Below, in pieces: positions 9,073-18,464 of a DNA stretch of 38,338 nucleotides. This stretch comes from an uncultured Bacilli bacterium (GTDB taxonomy: Bacteria > Bacillota_I > Bacilli_A > RF39 > UBA660). Below the pieces are notes generated by a model. It did no database searches. It saw nothing but the letters and a program-made list of their open reading frames with translations, and was not told the DNA's origin. Numbering within the stretch: the stretch's first letter is position 1; every line of letters begins with the position of its first letter. The translations under genes were made by a program, and so were the position numbers. The stretch covers positions 1 to 38,338 of the forward strand of contig CANRQF010000007.1 of the NCBI GenBank assembly GCA_947632715.1. Direction: 5' to 3'.

Positions 9073-10402
9073 TATTATATTTCTTTTTAAATTCATTAAT
9101 ATATCTTTTTCTCATTATAGGTAATATTTGAGATGCTATTTCTATGGATGAATCTCTCATACTAGTATTAGTAGTATCTAAAAAAATCAAATTATCTACA
9201 CTACTTTTAAATAAATCTTGTAATGCTAATAAATTTTCATTATAGTCATCTATATTATCTATATTTAAAAAGCTTCTATTTTCTAATGCTAAACTAGAAC
9301 TATAATCTCTTTTTAATGATGTAAGTGAATCAGTATAAGTTACTACTAAAAAATCTATTAATTCTTTAGATAAATTAGTATACTTTTCTTTTTGTTCTAA
9401 ATAAACTTCTTCTTTCATATTGCCGTTTATAAAATGTTTATGATTCCAAATTTGTCTATCATTTAGAGATCTATCTATCAATATTATATCTTTATTTTCT
9501 TTTATAGTACTTTCTAACTCCTTATAAACTTCATCAATTATAGCTATATTTCGATCAGAACAATTCATTTTTTCAAAATCATTTTTTAAGTTTTCTTTGT
9601 AATATTTAGAAGTAGTAAATTCTTCAATTAAAGAAACATTAAAACTGCCCTTTTTAAAAAAATCATATAAATTATTAATTATGGAGGTTTTACCTGTTCT
9701 AGGTGTACCGGTAAATTCTATTACAAATGGTTTAGAAAGAGTAACTAATTCTTTTAATTTTAGTAGTTCTAACTTTTCGGCATGTAATTTTTTTAACTTA
9801 TTATAATATTCTTCATCTTCTTTAAAAATAGTATCTTTTAAAAATAAATCTTCTTTTTCAAAAAATACTTTATCTAAAACATTTTTTAATCTTACAAAGA
9901 TAGGTAAATCTTCATATTCTCCTAAAACAAGATTTTCATAAACACTAGTATAATACCATTTTTGTTTTTCTTCTCCTCTTTTAAAAGCACTGAAATCTCT
10001 ATTACCACTCTTTTCAAATTTTAAATATAAATCTTCTAAATTAGCTATTTTATCTGCACATATAACAAGTTTATTTCTAATTGGTAAAGTTTTAATTTCT
10101 TCGATTGTATGGATTTTTCTTTCTTCCCATGATAATGATTTATCTGGTTCAGATGCACCCATAACTAAAGAAGCAATATCACTGCCAAATTCTCTTTCTA
10201 TATCTTCAATAGTATATTTTGTATCTTCCACAACATCATGTAAATAACCGGCTGCAATTAAATTATCATCATAGCCATAGAATTCTAAAATATTTCCTAC
10301 TAAAATAGGATGCATAATCATTGGTTTATCTGGTTCGCTTTTTCTTATTTGTCCCATATGGGCTTTAATTGCAAATTCTTTTGCTTTCTCTTTAACGTTC
10401 AT
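9065..10402 (-). CDS. HD-domain hydrolase fused to a P-loop kinase/ATPase-like domain
   Basis: N-terminus HMGQIRK...MHPILVG...AAGYLHDVVEDT (RelA/SpoT-like HD); C-terminus FTGTPRTGKTSIINNLY (Walker A) and IILIDRSLNDRQIW. Confidence 0.8.
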   Translation of the reverse strand: MNVKEKAKEFAIKAHMGQIRKSEPDKPMIMHPILVGNILEFYGYDDNLIAAGYLHDVVEDTKYTIEDIEREFGSDIASLVMGASEPDKSLSWEERKIHTIEEIKTLPIRNKLVICADKIANLEDLYLKFEKSGNRDFSAFKRGEEKQKWYYTSVYENLVLGEYEDLPIFVRLKNVLDKVFFEKEDLFLKDTIFKEDEEYYNKLKKLHAEKLELLKLKELVTLSKPFVIEFTGTPRTGKTSIINNLYDFFKKGSFNVSLIEEFTTSKYYKENLKNDFEKMNCSDRNIAIIDEVYKELESTIKENKDIILIDRSLNDRQIWNHKHFINGNMKEEVYLEQKEKYTNLSKELIDFLVVTYTDSLTSLKRDYSSSLALENRSFLNIDNIDDYNENLLALQDLFKSSVDNLIFLDTTNTSMRDSSIEIASQILPIMRKRYINEFKKKYNIK

Positions 10403-10530
10403 AAAATACCTCTTTCATATCTAACCCATATTTATTCTTCTCTAATAATTATTATAGCAATGTTTAATAAAAAATAAAAGTTAGTAATTCACTTATTTAG
10501 ATGTTATAATAATTATAAGTTGGTGAGTGT

Positions 10531-11124
10531 ATGGATAATATTTATATATTTGATATGGGTAGTGTTTTAAAAAGACCTTTTGAATTTTTAAGATTTTATA
10601 CAGAACTTGCTTGTGAAATAAGTTTTGAAGATTTTAAAAATTATTGGTATAGTATTTTAGAAAGTGCTGAAAAAGGAGAAATAACCTCTAACCAATTTTT
10701 AAATATGATTAAAGGATATTCTAAATCAGCTAAAACACTAGATGAGATAAGAAAAATATATAAAGATTGTACTAATTCTATCTATGAAGATACTTTAAAT
10801 ATTATTTATAATTTAAAGAATCATAATAAAAAAGTATATTTATTATCAGATTTAAAAGAGATAGATTATGAAAGTTTAAAAGAAAAAATAGATATCAATA
10901 TATTTGATAAATTATTTTTATCATATAAAATTGGATACACAAAAAGAAATAAGGAAATATTTAAAATAGTAATTGATGATTTAAATGTTAATCCGAAGAA
11001 AATATACTTTTTTGATGATAGAGAGAGTAATATTGAGAACGCTAAAGAAATGGGAATAAATGCTTATTTAGTAACTGGTGATAACATAAAAGAAAAATGT
11101 CATGATTTATTTACTGACATTTAA
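10531..11124 (+). CDS. HAD-family hydrolase
   Basis: IFDMGSVL, LLSDL, FFDDRESNIENAKEMGINAYLV. Confidence 0.8.
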   Translation: MDNIYIFDMGSVLKRPFEFLRFYTELACEISFEDFKNYWYSILESAEKGEITSNQFLNMIKGYSKSAKTLDEIRKIYKDCTNSIYEDTLNIIYNLKNHNKKVYLLSDLKEIDYESLKEKIDINIFDKLFLSYKIGYTKRNKEIFKIVIDDLNVNPKKIYFFDDRESNIENAKEMGINAYLVTGDNIKEKCHDLFTDI

Positions 11125-12726
11125 CTTTCTTTCTATAGTATTTTTATAATCATCATAATTACCAACATATTCAACTAATTTATTATCTTGGATTTTTATT
11201 ATTTTAGTAGCTAATTTATTAATAAAGGTACGGTCATGGGAAACAAACAAAATAGTACCATCATATTCACTTAAGGTATCTTCTAAAATTTCTCTTGTTG
11301 TAATATCAATATGATTAGTTGGTTCATCCAAGATTAAGAAATTAATATTACTTTGCATTAAACAAAATAATTTTAATCTAACTTTTTCTCCACCAGATAA
11401 CTTAGAAACTTTTTTATAAATTGTATCTTTTATAAACATAAACTTAAATAATACACTTCTAAGTTCATATTCTTCTCCTTTAAAATATTCTCTAGCAATT
11501 TCATAAATTGTTTTATCTTCAGCAAATTTAATTTCTTGGGGAATATAACCAATATTTATATTCGTTCCTAATTTAATACTATTATTTTCTTTTAATATTT
11601 CTTTTATTAATGTCGTTTTCCCACTTCCATTTTTACCAAGTAAACATACTCTTTCTTTATATTTTATAATCATATTGGCATTCGCAAAAATTATTTTATC
11701 ATCATAATTAATATTTAAATCTTTAATTACTAAAACATCTTCACCTGAACGAGAGCCAACATTAAAATTTAAAGGTATAGCTTTTACTTCTTTTACTTTT
11801 TCTAATTTTTCCATTTTATCTAATCTTTTTTCAATAGATTTAGCTCTTTTATAAAATCTTTCATTATTTCCTAAAGAGGCAAAATATCTTAATTTTTTTA
11901 TACTTTCTTTCATGGCTTTAATCTTCTTTTGTTGATCTTTATAATCTTTAAATTCTAACATCAATCTTTTTTCATTTTCATTCACAAAATAAGTATAGTT
12001 ACCAAAATAAATATATAAATTACCATTTTCCACTAAAACTGTTTTCTTAGAAATTTTATCTAAAAACATTCGATCATGAGATACTAATAAAATTGTTCCT
12101 TTATAATTTAATAAATATTTTTCTAACCATTCAATAGTATCAATATCTAAATGATTAGTGGGTTCATCTAAAAGTAAGATATCGGGATTTTTTATCATCA
12201 GACTAGCAAACAAAACTAATCTTTTTTCACCACCAGATAAAGTATCATAATATGAATCTTGTAAGTGTTCTATTTTAAAGCCATTCAGTATTTTACCAAT
12301 CTTTTCCTCTAATTCATAACCACCCATACTAATAAATTTATCTTGTAAATTGGTATATTTAATTATTATTTTTTCTAATTCTTCATTACTAGCATTTGTC
12401 ATTTTTGCTTCATAGTTTTTTAATTTATTTTTTATTTCTAAAATTTCATTTAAGCTTTCATATAATATTTCTTTTACTTTACAATTTTCTCTTTCAATAT
12501 TGGCCATTTGATTTAAATAACCAATCGTAGCATTTTTTCTAATGCTTATTGTTCCTTGTTTGGGATTTTCTAAACCCATAATTAATTTTAAAATAGTTGA
12601 TTTTCCTGAACCATTCGGTCCAATTAGAGAACCTATTTCGCCTTTATTAATATCTAGTGATATATTTTTAAGAACATCACCAAAACCATAATTTACTGTA
12701 ATATTATTTAAACTTATATCTAACAT
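11107..12726 (-). CDS. ABC-F family ATPase, antibiotic-resistance ribosome-protection type
   Basis: Two Walker A motifs (GPNGSGKST, GKNGSGKTT), two LSGGE signatures, LLDEPTNHLD and ILDEPTNHID. ATG 12726 has RBS AAGGAGTG; upstream extension in the ORF track passes through the terminator. Confidence 0.9.
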   Translation of the reverse strand: MLDISLNNITVNYGFGDVLKNISLDINKGEIGSLIGPNGSGKSTILKLIMGLENPKQGTISIRKNATIGYLNQMANIERENCKVKEILYESLNEILEIKNKLKNYEAKMTNASNEELEKIIIKYTNLQDKFISMGGYELEEKIGKILNGFKIEHLQDSYYDTLSGGEKRLVLFASLMIKNPDILLLDEPTNHLDIDTIEWLEKYLLNYKGTILLVSHDRMFLDKISKKTVLVENGNLYIYFGNYTYFVNENEKRLMLEFKDYKDQQKKIKAMKESIKKLRYFASLGNNERFYKRAKSIEKRLDKMEKLEKVKEVKAIPLNFNVGSRSGEDVLVIKDLNINYDDKIIFANANMIIKYKERVCLLGKNGSGKTTLIKEILKENNSIKLGTNINIGYIPQEIKFAEDKTIYEIAREYFKGEEYELRSVLFKFMFIKDTIYKKVSKLSGGEKVRLKLFCLMQSNINFLILDEPTNHIDITTREILEDTLSEYDGTILFVSHDRTFINKLATKIIKIQDNKLVEYVGNYDDYKNTIERKLNVSK

Positions 12727-12750
12727 AGTAATCACTCCTTTAATTTCATT

Positions 12751-12777
12751 AAAAAACCATACGATGCATCCGTATGG
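12751..12777 (-). terminator. Attenuator terminator in the ABC-F leader
   Basis: Minus strand CCATACG-GATGCAT-CGTATGG-TTTTTT, 24 nt upstream of the ABC-F start codon. Confidence 0.85.
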
Positions 12778-12831
12778 TAAAGGATGCAGGCATGACAAAA
12801 CTTCACACCTGCTATTACTATTTTTTTAAGT

Positions 12832-12885
12832 TTATGCAGGTGTGATTACTAATGTATACATAATTGCATGATAACTACTTAACAT
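12832..12885 (-). CDS. 17-aa leader peptide MLSSYHAIMYTLVITPA
   Basis: Start context AAGGAGTGATTACTTATGTTA nearly duplicates that of the ABC-F gene; last codons overlap arm 1 of the leader hairpin. Confidence 0.75.
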   Translation of the reverse strand: MLSSYHAIMYTLVITPA

Positions 12886-12953
12886 AAGTAATCACTCCTT
12901 CTTATCCAAGATTATAACATAATTTTTGAAAATTACTAGTCTAAAATTAATAA

Positions 12954-13520
12954 TTATCTTGTTCTTTGTTTAGAACCTTCATATTTTTTGATCGCATCAT
13001 CTACATTAATCCAATATCTTTGAATTATTTTACCATCTTTATCTTTAACTTCATTTTCTAAAATACCACAACTATTCTCAATTGTTTTTACTGAACCTAA
13101 ATTATCTTTATGACAAGTAAGTAATACTTCTTCAAGTTCTTTTTCTTTGCAAAATTTTAATGCACAATATAATTGATAACTATTGTAACCCTTTCTTCTT
13201 TCAGTTGGTCTTATTCCATAGCCAATATGACCACCATGTTGTAATAAATACTCATTTAAAGCAAGTCTTATATTAATAATACCTAATAATTTATTATCTT
13301 CTTCTCTAATTAACATGAATGTTTCATTGGGAACTCTGTCTTTATTATAATTTTCACGTTCTATCTCTAACTTTTTTAACCATTCATCATATTTTCCTAT
13401 ATAATCATCTAATCCACCTGTACCATTAATTTTAGAATTATATTTTTTAAATTCTTCAATATAATCGTATGCTTGTTGTTCATATTCTTTAGTAGGTCTT
13501 ATAAATTTTAATTTTTCCAT
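12954..13520 (-). CDS. GNAT family N-acetyltransferase
   Basis: GHIGYGIRPTERRKGYNSYQL and CHKDNLGSVKTIENSCGIL. Confidence 0.85.
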   Translation of the reverse strand: MEKLKFIRPTKEYEQQAYDYIEEFKKYNSKINGTGGLDDYIGKYDEWLKKLEIERENYNKDRVPNETFMLIREEDNKLLGIINIRLALNEYLLQHGGHIGYGIRPTERRKGYNSYQLYCALKFCKEKELEEVLLTCHKDNLGSVKTIENSCGILENEVKDKDGKIIQRYWINVDDAIKKYEGSKQRTR

Positions 13521-13638
13521 AACATTTCTTCTTTCAAAACTTATTATATATTATTTTCACATTAAAATAAAATATTTATTATTGTTAATTGCTAGATTTT
13601 TAATATTGTTTTATAATTAAAATAGGAGATAATAAAAT

Positions 13639-15927
13639 ATGAGTTCTATTAAGATAATTAGTGAAAACATAAAGTATAGAATTAAATATACAGTAAGATT
13701 AAGTAAAAGTATAATAACTAATATATATACTATATTAAAAAAATATAATAGTTATATCCCTTTAGAGCTTGAGAACAAATTAAATGAAGATAAAGAGTTT
13801 TATGATTTATCAGTTAATGAATTTGCTACTTTATTTGAAAAATTAATTGATCATGCTAGAAGTTGTTTAGTCACTTCAAACGATGTTACATTAGATACTA
13901 AAACTAACGAACAATATCTTAATACAGTATCCAAATTTGAAAACGCTTTATCATCTGTTAAAGATGCTAACTCTATAAGTGATGCTTTAATATATAGTTA
14001 TCTTGATAGTGAAATAGATATTGAACCAATAATTAATTATGCTATAGAAATAAACAATTATAAATTTTTATGCTATAAAGCAAGAGATTTAGTAAATGCA
14101 AAAGATAATTTATTAGAAAATTTAAAGTATTTATCTTCTAGTGATGAAATAAATAAAATTAATGTAGAATATGAACAAGCATTAAATGATCTTGACATTG
14201 ATAAAATGGAAAAGATATTAAACTATATAAATATGGTTATAACAAATCATTGGCATGAATTTATTACTAAACCAGAAGATATAGAAGATGCCATTAAAAA
14301 TAATAAACCTATTTATTTTTTAGGCCATAGTACTAATAGTACAGAATTTAAAACACCTTTTCATTCACGATTTGTTTCAAATTCCCTTTTGACTAATGAT
14401 TTAACTGATACATATCATGGTGGATATGGTTTTATTATTGCACCTGTTAATATAGTTGGAGCTAAAAGTAAAGATATGCACGTTGATAATGACGCTCAAG
14501 ATGTTGAAAATATTGCTTTTTACTCTTCTATTCCCTTAATTGATACACCAGAAAAAATAATAAAAGAATGTTTAGATTTAAAAAAAGAAAATAAAAAGCA
14601 TAAGATTGATTGCAAGGTTTATTCTGAAATCGTAACTGATGGTTTTAATCCCATTGGTATATTTTGTATTACTGATGGAAGTAAAACCTTAAACTCTAAT
14701 TATACTAACGCCCTTAAATTACATAAAAGTTTCTCTAATTTACCTTTTGTAGAAATAGATAAAACATTATTAACAAATGATAATTTAGAAAATTGTTCTC
14801 ATCTTATTGATGTAATAATGGACAAATTGGATAATCATGATTATTATATTAGTACTCATCGTGATTTACGTTTCCGATTATTTTGGGAAAAGTTTATGGC
14901 ATTAAAAAAACAAGGTGACTATACTGAAGAAGATATTTTAAAAATATATAAAGAAAATGAAGAATATATTACTATGACAAATTTTAAAGATTTAGATAAA
15001 AAAGGCTATAATGATAAAACATTAAAATATATTTTATTAAAAAACTTTTACACTAATATTGAATATATTTTTAAACGAGAAATTTATAATCCAAAAATTT
15101 ATGAATTTTTATATAATAGTTTAAAAGATTTACCAACAGATTTTTTAAACAATATTATTCCTAATCTAGGAGATTTTATCAAATTATATTCTGTAATTAA
15201 AGTTGATAGTGAAATGGTTTTTGCAATTAATAATTTAGATACTATTAATTTTAAAAATATTAATAAAGTTTTATTAAATAAAATAGCAGCTAAACAAATG
15301 AATATGCAAACAAGTTTACAACAAATGTTAGAAACAGAAAAAAGTTTAGAACAAAAATTAGCAGAAACGCAAAATTTAGCAAACAGTTATCAGACCGCTA
15401 AAAAAATTAAAGAAAGTCAATACCAGTATAAACTTGCTGATGAAGAAATAAAAAAAATAACAGAAAAAACTAATGAAGAAGAAAATAATAAAAGACAATA
15501 TCAAGATAAAAATAATATTTTAAAAAGTGATTTAAATGAAAAAGAACAAAAGTTGGCAAAATATAAAAAAATATTCTTTTTATACTTATTTAAAATTAAA
15601 AAGATTAAAAAAGAAATAGAAAAATTAAAAGAAGAAATAAATAATAATGAAATAACTATTAAAGAATTAGAAATAAATATAGGTTTTTTGTATCAAGAAC
15701 TTGCTATAAATTATAAATATTTTCAAGAACAAATTGGTTGTGACTTTAATAAATATCCCCAAGTTTTAACAGAATCTTTAGATTTATTAGAAACTACTAA
15801 TCCAAATGATTTAGATATAACAAATATAAAAAGTAATTTAGAATATTTTCAAAAACAAATAGAATATTATAAAATGCGTATAACAGAATTAGAAAGTGTT
15901 ATGGGAAAGGACAATATAAAAAGGTGA
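13639..15927 (+). CDS. Large hypothetical protein with C-terminal coiled coil
   Basis: 762-aa ORF, RBS AATAGGAG; heptad-rich region at residues ~555-690; no family recognised. Confidence 0.7.
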   Translation: MSSIKIISENIKYRIKYTVRLSKSIITNIYTILKKYNSYIPLELENKLNEDKEFYDLSVNEFATLFEKLIDHARSCLVTSNDVTLDTKTNEQYLNTVSKFENALSSVKDANSISDALIYSYLDSEIDIEPIINYAIEINNYKFLCYKARDLVNAKDNLLENLKYLSSSDEINKINVEYEQALNDLDIDKMEKILNYINMVITNHWHEFITKPEDIEDAIKNNKPIYFLGHSTNSTEFKTPFHSRFVSNSLLTNDLTDTYHGGYGFIIAPVNIVGAKSKDMHVDNDAQDVENIAFYSSIPLIDTPEKIIKECLDLKKENKKHKIDCKVYSEIVTDGFNPIGIFCITDGSKTLNSNYTNALKLHKSFSNLPFVEIDKTLLTNDNLENCSHLIDVIMDKLDNHDYYISTHRDLRFRLFWEKFMALKKQGDYTEEDILKIYKENEEYITMTNFKDLDKKGYNDKTLKYILLKNFYTNIEYIFKREIYNPKIYEFLYNSLKDLPTDFLNNIIPNLGDFIKLYSVIKVDSEMVFAINNLDTINFKNINKVLLNKIAAKQMNMQTSLQQMLETEKSLEQKLAETQNLANSYQTAKKIKESQYQYKLADEEIKKITEKTNEEENNKRQYQDKNNILKSDLNEKEQKLAKYKKIFFLYLFKIKKIKKEIEKLKEEINNNEITIKELEINIGFLYQELAINYKYFQEQIGCDFNKYPQVLTESLDLLETTNPNDLDITNIKSNLEYFQKQIEYYKMRITELESVMGKDNIKR

Positions 15928-15933
15928 TTTATT

Positions 15934-16254
15934 TTGAAAAAACATTTACAAGAATTTATTAAAAAATTAGAAAAAGAAATAGCTGAAAATCATAAATTTT
16001 CAGCTAAGGAAATAGAACTAATAAGAGAAAAAATAAATGATTTTCAACATGAAAGATTAATTCATTTATTAGTTACTTTATTTTATGTTATTTTTACATT
16101 TACATTTATGGGATTTGGTATGATTTCACCAATATTCTTAATTCCATTCTTTATTGGTATTATTTTTCTTATCTTTTATATTAAACATTATTTTTTCTTA
16201 GAAAATGGTGTTCAATATATTTATACCTTATATGATAAAATAACTAAACTATAA
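15934..16254 (+). CDS. Small protein with two predicted transmembrane segments
   Basis: Starts 6 nt after the previous stop; adjacent hydrophobic stretches LIHLLVTLFYVIFTFTFMGF and PIFLIPFFIGIIFLIFYI. Confidence 0.6.
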   Translation: MKKHLQEFIKKLEKEIAENHKFSAKEIELIREKINDFQHERLIHLLVTLFYVIFTFTFMGFGMISPIFLIPFFIGIIFLIFYIKHYFFLENGVQYIYTLYDKITKL

Positions 16255-17712
16255 TTCATTATAATCATTTATTTTATTTATATTATTTTGATATTCATTA
16301 ATTACTAAACTAGTTGTAGTAAGAAGCATACTGGCAATTGATGTAGCATTTTTCAAACTATTTAAAACAATATCTAATGGATCAATAACTATTGTATCTT
16401 CTTTAGTTTCATATTTACTGTTTATGATATTATAAACTACTTCATAATTATTATTTTTTATATTATTTATAATTTCATGATCTAAACCAGCATTAGTTAT
16501 TATTTGCTCTAAAGGTTTCTTTAGAGCTTTTTTTAATATTTTTGTAGCGTTATTTTCGTTATTAACAATTTCGCTTATTTTATATAAAGAAATTCCACTT
16601 CCCATTAATACTCCATTTTTAGAAGATGCAACTGCTTCTTTAGCATCATCATAACGCATTTTCAACTCTCTTCTTTCTGTATTCGTTAATGCTCCCACTT
16701 TAATTTCAATAATTCCTTTACTTAATTTTTCTATTCTTTTGTTATTTGTTATATCTTTATTAAAAGTTATGATACTTTCATCTTCTTTTATTTTTATATT
16801 GTTAATAACTCCCAAGTTATCAACACTCAAATTATTTAAATTAGTATTACTTATCAAACATAAATCATTTATAATATTTACTTTTTCAGCTCCATAGCCA
16901 GGAATTTTTAAAAGAATAATTGGTAAATTGTTTTGCAAATATAAACTTATCATATCATTACTAAATTTATCGTTATAATCATCTGCAAATATTACTAAAC
17001 TTTTTTTAGTTTCTAAAACATAATTTATTATATCTGCTATCTCTTCAATATCGGTCATAAAACTATTTACAATTAAAATATATGGATTATCTATGTCAAT
17101 AATTTTTTGATTAGCAAAATAATATGGTGATATTATTGAATCCATTACATAACCTTTTTTATAAATTACTTCTGTTTTATAACTTCCCTCACTTATTTTT
17201 ATTTTATCTTTATCTTTTACTTTTAAATAAGCACTACTAATTATTTTTCCAATCTCTTTACTACCTCCAGCAATTGTAGCTATCTTCTCTATTTCTTTTT
17301 TACTTGCATGCCATGATTCTTTTTTTAACAATTTTTCTAATTCACTTAAATAACTATTTAATTCATTTTTGATAACTATGGGACTTACTCCTTCATCAAT
17401 TAATTTAATACCTTCATGATAAATACTTTGTAATAAGACTAAAGTAGAAGTTGTACCATCACCCACTAATTCATTCGTTTTAATTGATGCTTCTTTAGCT
17501 AATAGTAAAATTGTATTAACTACTTCATCATCACTTTCTATGTTTTCAGCAATAGTAACTCCATCATTAGTAATAAAAGGACTAAATGCCGAATGGTCAA
17601 TAATAATATTACTCCCCTTAGGTCCTAAAGTCATTTTTACTGTATCACATAATAAATCAATCGCAGTAGTCATCTTTTCTCTAAGTTCATTTTTACTTAC
17701 TACTTTTTTCAT
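16249..17712 (-). CDS. groEL: Divergent GroEL/Hsp60 chaperonin
   Basis: TVKMTLGPKGSN, ITNDGVTIAENIE, ELVGDGTTST, RRELKMRYDDAKEAVASSKNGVLMGSG, SLKNATSIASMLLTT; no Gly-Gly-Met tail. Confidence 0.9.
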   Translation of the reverse strand: MKKVVSKNELREKMTTAIDLLCDTVKMTLGPKGSNIIIDHSAFSPFITNDGVTIAENIESDDEVVNTILLLAKEASIKTNELVGDGTTSTLVLLQSIYHEGIKLIDEGVSPIVIKNELNSYLSELEKLLKKESWHASKKEIEKIATIAGGSKEIGKIISSAYLKVKDKDKIKISEGSYKTEVIYKKGYVMDSIISPYYFANQKIIDIDNPYILIVNSFMTDIEEIADIINYVLETKKSLVIFADDYNDKFSNDMISLYLQNNLPIILLKIPGYGAEKVNIINDLCLISNTNLNNLSVDNLGVINNIKIKEDESIITFNKDITNNKRIEKLSKGIIEIKVGALTNTERRELKMRYDDAKEAVASSKNGVLMGSGISLYKISEIVNNENNATKILKKALKKPLEQIITNAGLDHEIINNIKNNNYEVVYNIINSKYETKEDTIVIDPLDIVLNSLKNATSIASMLLTTTSLVINEYQNNINKINDYNEL

Positions 17713-18464
17713 ATTTCATCACTCACTTCTAATATATATTGCCAATACTTTTTCGGCATAAAATTCATTCGACATCGATCATTTTTTCTTTCTTTAATAC
17801 CTATTGTTTGATAAAATTCTTTCCATAATTCTTCAAATTCCATTTCATTATTTGAGTATTCATTTAAATTTATACTAATATCATCACAACTTTTTATAAG
17901 TACATCTTTTTTATTATAGATGGCTATAATATTTCTTTTAACATCTTTAATTAACCAATATTCATTACTTAATCTTGCTTTAAAATGTTTGACTAAGATA
18001 GGTAAGATATTATTTTCTGGACTAATTTCAGCATATAAAACATGGTTTTTTAATTCTTTAAATCTTAAAAATCCTTTCATTTTATGATTTTCATTTTGAA
18101 CATATTTACATACTTTTAATCCTTCATTTATTACGGGTATATTACGCATATAAAAAATATTATGATGATATTTTAAGCTATAAACAATAAAATAATATAT
18201 CAATAATTCTTTATTATTATGGTTAGATAAATATATTTTATATATAACATTGAATATTTCTATTCCTAAATTATCAATTAAATTTTTTATAACTATTTCA
18301 TCATCATTTATTTTAAGAGTAATTAAATTATCAAATAAATTAGCATTGTAATTATTATCTTTAATATTTAGAGGTATTATTTTATTTTTTATTAATTCTT
18401 TAATTAAATTTAATAATGTTATAAAATTACCATCATAAATAAAAATATGATTATCTTTTTTCAT
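17709..18464 (-). CDS. DUF4130 / TIGR03915-like putative DNA metabolism protein
   Basis: RMNFMPKKYW, GFLRFKE and HFKARLSNEYWLIKDVKRNIIAIYN; overlaps the radical SAM gene by 4 nt as usual for this pair. Confidence 0.8.
   Translation of the reverse strand: MKKDNHIFIYDGNFITLLNLIKELIKNKIIPLNIKDNNYNANLFDNLITLKINDDEIVIKNLIDNLGIEIFNVIYKIYLSNHNNKELLIYYFIVYSLKYHHNIFYMRNIPVINEGLKVCKYVQNENHKMKGFLRFKELKNHVLYAEISPENNILPILVKHFKARLSNEYWLIKDVKRNIIAIYNKKDVLIKSCDDISINLNEYSNNEMEFEELWKEFYQTIGIKERKNDRCRMNFMPKKYWQYILEVSDEI

Larger units (their letters stand above)
12751..12885 (-). promoter_or_regulatory. ABC-F transcription-attenuation leader with alternative pairings
   Basis: Arm 1 CACACCTGC (12836-12844), arm 2 GCAGGTGTG (12804-12812), arm 3 CATGCCTGC/TGCATCC (12782-12794), arm 5 GGATGCA (12765-12771) competing with the terminator. 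Confidence 0.8.

Noticed and set aside
12727-12798. ABC-F N-terminal extension MSCLHPLPYGCIVWFFNEIKGVIT
   Set aside because: It runs through the terminator hairpin; ATG 12726 has the proper RBS.
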